Part shown: one piece after another, positions 61,003 to 64,000 of the stretch
Numbering within the stretch: position 1 is the first letter of the stretch
Layout of the letters: each line of letters starts with the position of its first letter
Assembly: GCA_017871115.1 (NCBI GenBank)
Contig: JAFCIZ010000005.1
Span: 4,891,501 to 4,955,500, forward strand
Source: Cunninghamella blakesleeana
Taxonomy: Eukaryota; Mucoromycota; Mucoromycetes; Mucorales; Cunninghamellaceae
Direction: 5' to 3'
DNA length: 64,000 bases
The notes under the pieces: model-generated
The model's database searches: none
Told to the model about the DNA's origin: nothing
What the model saw: the letters and a program-made list of their open reading frames with translations, nothing else
Position numbers and translations under genes: made by a program

Positions 61003-64000
61003 CCCTGCGATACCTGAACATGAACCTATAGAAGATATTTATAATCAACAGCCATCTACACCTAGCTCCATTCATACCATTGATCGACAAAAATCACGGC
61101 TTTCCAATTGGTTAAGTCATCAAGTACAAGAACATGATCATTATTCACCCCATACTTGGATAGATCATGATGATAATGCAACTACTATATCCAATTTATC
61201 TGTTGTTTCTCATGTATCGACTGATATGATGACCACTATTACACCCTCATCTTTACCTATTAAAACTATAACAAGAGAAAGATCCTCAAGTTTACCTATC
61301 AACACTTCCATCCCTGATACCTCCTCTCATTATTTAATAAAAAAAAACCATGCACCAAATAATTCTACAGATGTTGCACAACCTATTTTATTATTACCGA
61401 CTCTTAATAATAATAACAATAATAATAATAATAATAATAATACCTTAAGTAAAGAAAAAAATGTAATAAATCATAAAAATAATACAATAATCAATAACAA
61501 TAACGAAGAAGACACAGATGACGATGATGATACTTTCGAAACAGCTAGTGGATCTAGCTATATATCAACTAGTGATAATAACAATGATAATGATATCGAT
61601 GATCTGTTGGATGAAGTAAATGATAGCTCCAGTAATAGCCTTTTATATACTCAACATGATGACTATGATGACAGCCTTGATGATGATGACGATAATATAA
61701 TGAATGAAACTGCTATAAAAATAACTATACAAAGAGATTTTAATACTAATACTAAAACTAATTATAACAATAATACTATCAATAATAAAATCAATAATAA
61801 TTATCTTAATACCCAAAATTATACATCAAATCAAACTGAACAACAACATACTACTAATAGTGTAAATATGGATCCCGAAGTAGCTCAAATCTTATTGGAA
61901 TGGAGAAGAAAATCTTTATTGAAAATTGACTGGTCAAATATGTTTTCCGTTAAATCTGATCTTTGGCGCTCTTCTAATATTTTTAATATACATCAACCTA
62001 CTACTACAGCTACTACCGCTTCTAATACTACTCGTTCACATCATTCTATTGCAACAAGTATCATTAGTTTGGATTTTACATCAATTCCATTGGATAAAGC
62101 TTTTAGGTATTAATAACGATAACAGCAATGATATTTTATTTATTTAATATATATACCATTAAAATAAAATAAAAAGTATTTACTCTAATACATAAATACA
62201 TATTTATATTATAGATCCTATAGTAGTAAGCTTGATTTTAGTAAAGCAACAATAACAGAAATTGATCAAGCCTTACAAATGTTTGCTCAATTATATTGGG
62301 AACATAATCCAAGTAAACTTTTAGGGTGTGCTGGTAAAATATATATATTAATATATATAAAGATGATATAGATGAATTAAGTTGTAAATATTATTTTTAT
62401 TATTTTTTACTAAAAATAAAAATATCGTATTCTTTTTTTTAAAAAAAAAAAATAGAGGTCATATATATAGTCATCCACTCATTGATGAAGCTTAATACGG
62501 ATGTTCATGCAGGTCATGACCGTATTGATACTATTGAATATTTTTGTAAAAGCACTATTGATCTAATTCTTGGTCATCAATCATCTATTCCTACAATATT
62601 ATTTGATAATTATGATGAAAAAAACTGGTTGGATCAAATGACTAATTATCTTGAAGTATGAAAAAAAAAGTCTTATATATACAACGATGATCTTTAGAAA
62701 AAGAAAAAACTAACTTTATACTTTATTTATTTTGTTTTTAATATCCATTTTATTCATATTATATAGACTTTGTATAAGTCTGTTAAACGTTCAAGTTTAA
62801 TCCATATAGAAAAACACCAAGAAGAGCAGCAACAAGAAAAAGTGATAAAAAATAAAGAAAGAAAAACGATACAAATCGAGGTAAATTATTGTTGGGGAAA
62901 ATAAGTTATGTGTATATATTTATACTATCAACGGTGGGAATTTTTTTTTATTAATTTTATTCATTATCTTTTTTTTTTGTGATATGTTTTTTATTTTAGA
63001 CTGCATTCAAAGATTTATTTATCAGTATACCTGAAACACATGGTGAATCAACAACCACAGCTACTAATCGATCTAAAGAAAAGGCATCATCCTCTCAAAG
63101 GAAAAAAAAACAACGCTCTAAATCAGTGTATTCAACGTCTTCTTGGACCATTGTACGTCGACGTGATACAACCAAAGTGAAAGAAGGGCCATATAAGGAA
63201 GGGCCATTATCATGTCAGTGGAATGGGGATGAATGGCATATGTGTTGGGTCATTTTACATCTTGGTCATTTACATATTTATTATCGTGAAGGATCTAATA
63301 CCTCATCATTATCACCGCGACCATCACCACCATCACCACTTAAAATTAATCAACCTTCTTCTTCTACAACGTCAGTTTCATCTGATATAACAACAATAGC
63401 AAAAAAAAAAGCTAAAAAGAAATTTATGCACTTAACTTCATCCTCTTCAATTCAAACAAATAATTATCAAGGCGACAATAGCAACAATAATAATAATGGT
63501 CTTGGTAAAAGTCAGGTGAAGAAGGTAGTACCATCTTTTTTTTATAAACGCACATATATATTTTTTTTTTTACATAAAAGCATAAAATTTATAGATTATC
63601 AATATAAAAAAGGAAATGTTCATCAATTAACCTGTACCTTTTTTGGGATATTTTCTTTTTTGGATTTTTTTTTTATTTATTTATAATTTTTTTTATGTAA
63701 GGAACCATATCAAGAATTGAATATTTACTTGGGCAATACATTTTGTGAAAGACTTAATACACATGCTTTTATACTACAATTAGCAAATGGTAATACCTAT
63801 GTTTTTGATGGTGGGTCAGAATCTCACGTTACAGGATGGATACATGATTGTAATTATTGGGCAGCCATCGAAACAAAAATAGTTCCTACACCGCCTATTG
63901 TTTTATTTAATTCATCCAACTCTCTATCCGAACTACCAACTACAGTAGCAACAGCGAATAGTCAATGGAAAAAACCACCTCTTCCAGCAGGTTCAAGTGT
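60637..64000 (+). CDS. Sec7-PH protein (Arf-GEF family) with degenerate Sec7 active site, 3' end outside the window
   Basis: Exons 60637-60675, 60772-60819, 60944-62106, 62215-62333, 62456-62655, 62767-62880, 63000-63524 and 63702 to beyond 64000. At least 835 residues are visible. A long Asn/Ser/Asp-rich N-terminus (about 30-300) precedes a Sec7-like domain (about 325-520): PLDKAFRSYSSKLDF, IDQALQMFAQLYWEHNPSKL, VIHSLMKLNTDVHAGHDRI. The LNTDVH block is the conserved Sec7 motif 2. The glutamate-finger motif (LPGE in active GEFs) reads FSKAT here, with no Glu at the finger. A PH domain starts near 627 (KEGPLSCQWNGDEWHMCWVI, HIYYRE), is interrupted by a Ser-rich loop, and ends with LQLANGNTYVF and GWIHDCNYWAAIE. 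The layout resembles EFA6/PSD and fungal Yel1. The first two exons are short and less certain. Confidence 0.75.

Overview
The window is nuclear DNA of a fungus. The spacers and introns are extremely AT-rich. Nearly every gene is split by short introns of about 55-200 bp with GTAAGT/GTAAAT-like donors and TATAG/TTTAG acceptors. A canonical Zn(II)2Cys6 transcription factor marks it as fungal. A Ral-GAP beta homologue, an animal-type ASH2 with a Cys-rich N-terminus, a DUF4203/TMEM198-like protein and a membrane-tailed UDP-glycosyltransferase point to an early-diverging lineage, most likely Mucoromycota. That placement is inference and I do not name a species. I joined exons by hand; every complete gene model below closes in frame, and lengths fit the families. 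No rRNA, tRNA, CRISPR array or intact transposon was recognised.

Layout. 1-8.6 kb: the 3' part of a UDP-glycosyltransferase, then a 13-exon RalGAP-beta gene on the minus strand. 8.6-11.4 kb: a gene-free stretch with a cluster of competing hairpins. 11.4-18.1 kb: heat shock factor, a PHD/EGLN-like 2-oxoglutarate oxygenase, a universal stress protein and an ATF-type bZIP factor. 18.7-26.6 kb: lysyl-tRNA synthetase, the COMPASS subunit ASH2, a small RBIS-like basic protein and actin. 27.7-31.8 kb: an unknown small protein and a seven-helix DUF4203 protein. 32.5-43.1 kb: FANCM/Mph1 helicase, ZNHIT1 (SWR1/SRCAP subunit), a Zn2Cys6 factor and a C2H2/AT-hook factor. 43.6-54.4 kb: a two-LIM protein, retromer VPS35, acireductone dioxygenase, calmodulin and glutathione synthetase. 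55.3-64 kb: a C2H2 factor with a duplicated finger pair, SPT4, a macro-domain protein, and a Sec7-PH protein cut by the window end.

The genes are mostly housekeeping and regulatory and do not form an operon-like system. Many are arranged head to head over short shared promoters (ASH2/RBIS-like, FANCM/ZNHIT1, LIM/VPS35, macro/Sec7) or tail to tail (ZNHIT1/Zn2Cys6 are 101 bp apart). A GC-rich CCGCC core recurs in the 5' flanks of at least seven genes, twice inside striking palindromes. The strongest leads are the Sec7-PH protein lacking the catalytic glutamate finger, the RalGAP-beta homologue without its catalytic Asn thumb, the acidic insertion in VPS35, the promoter palindromes and the hairpin cluster near 10.4 kb.
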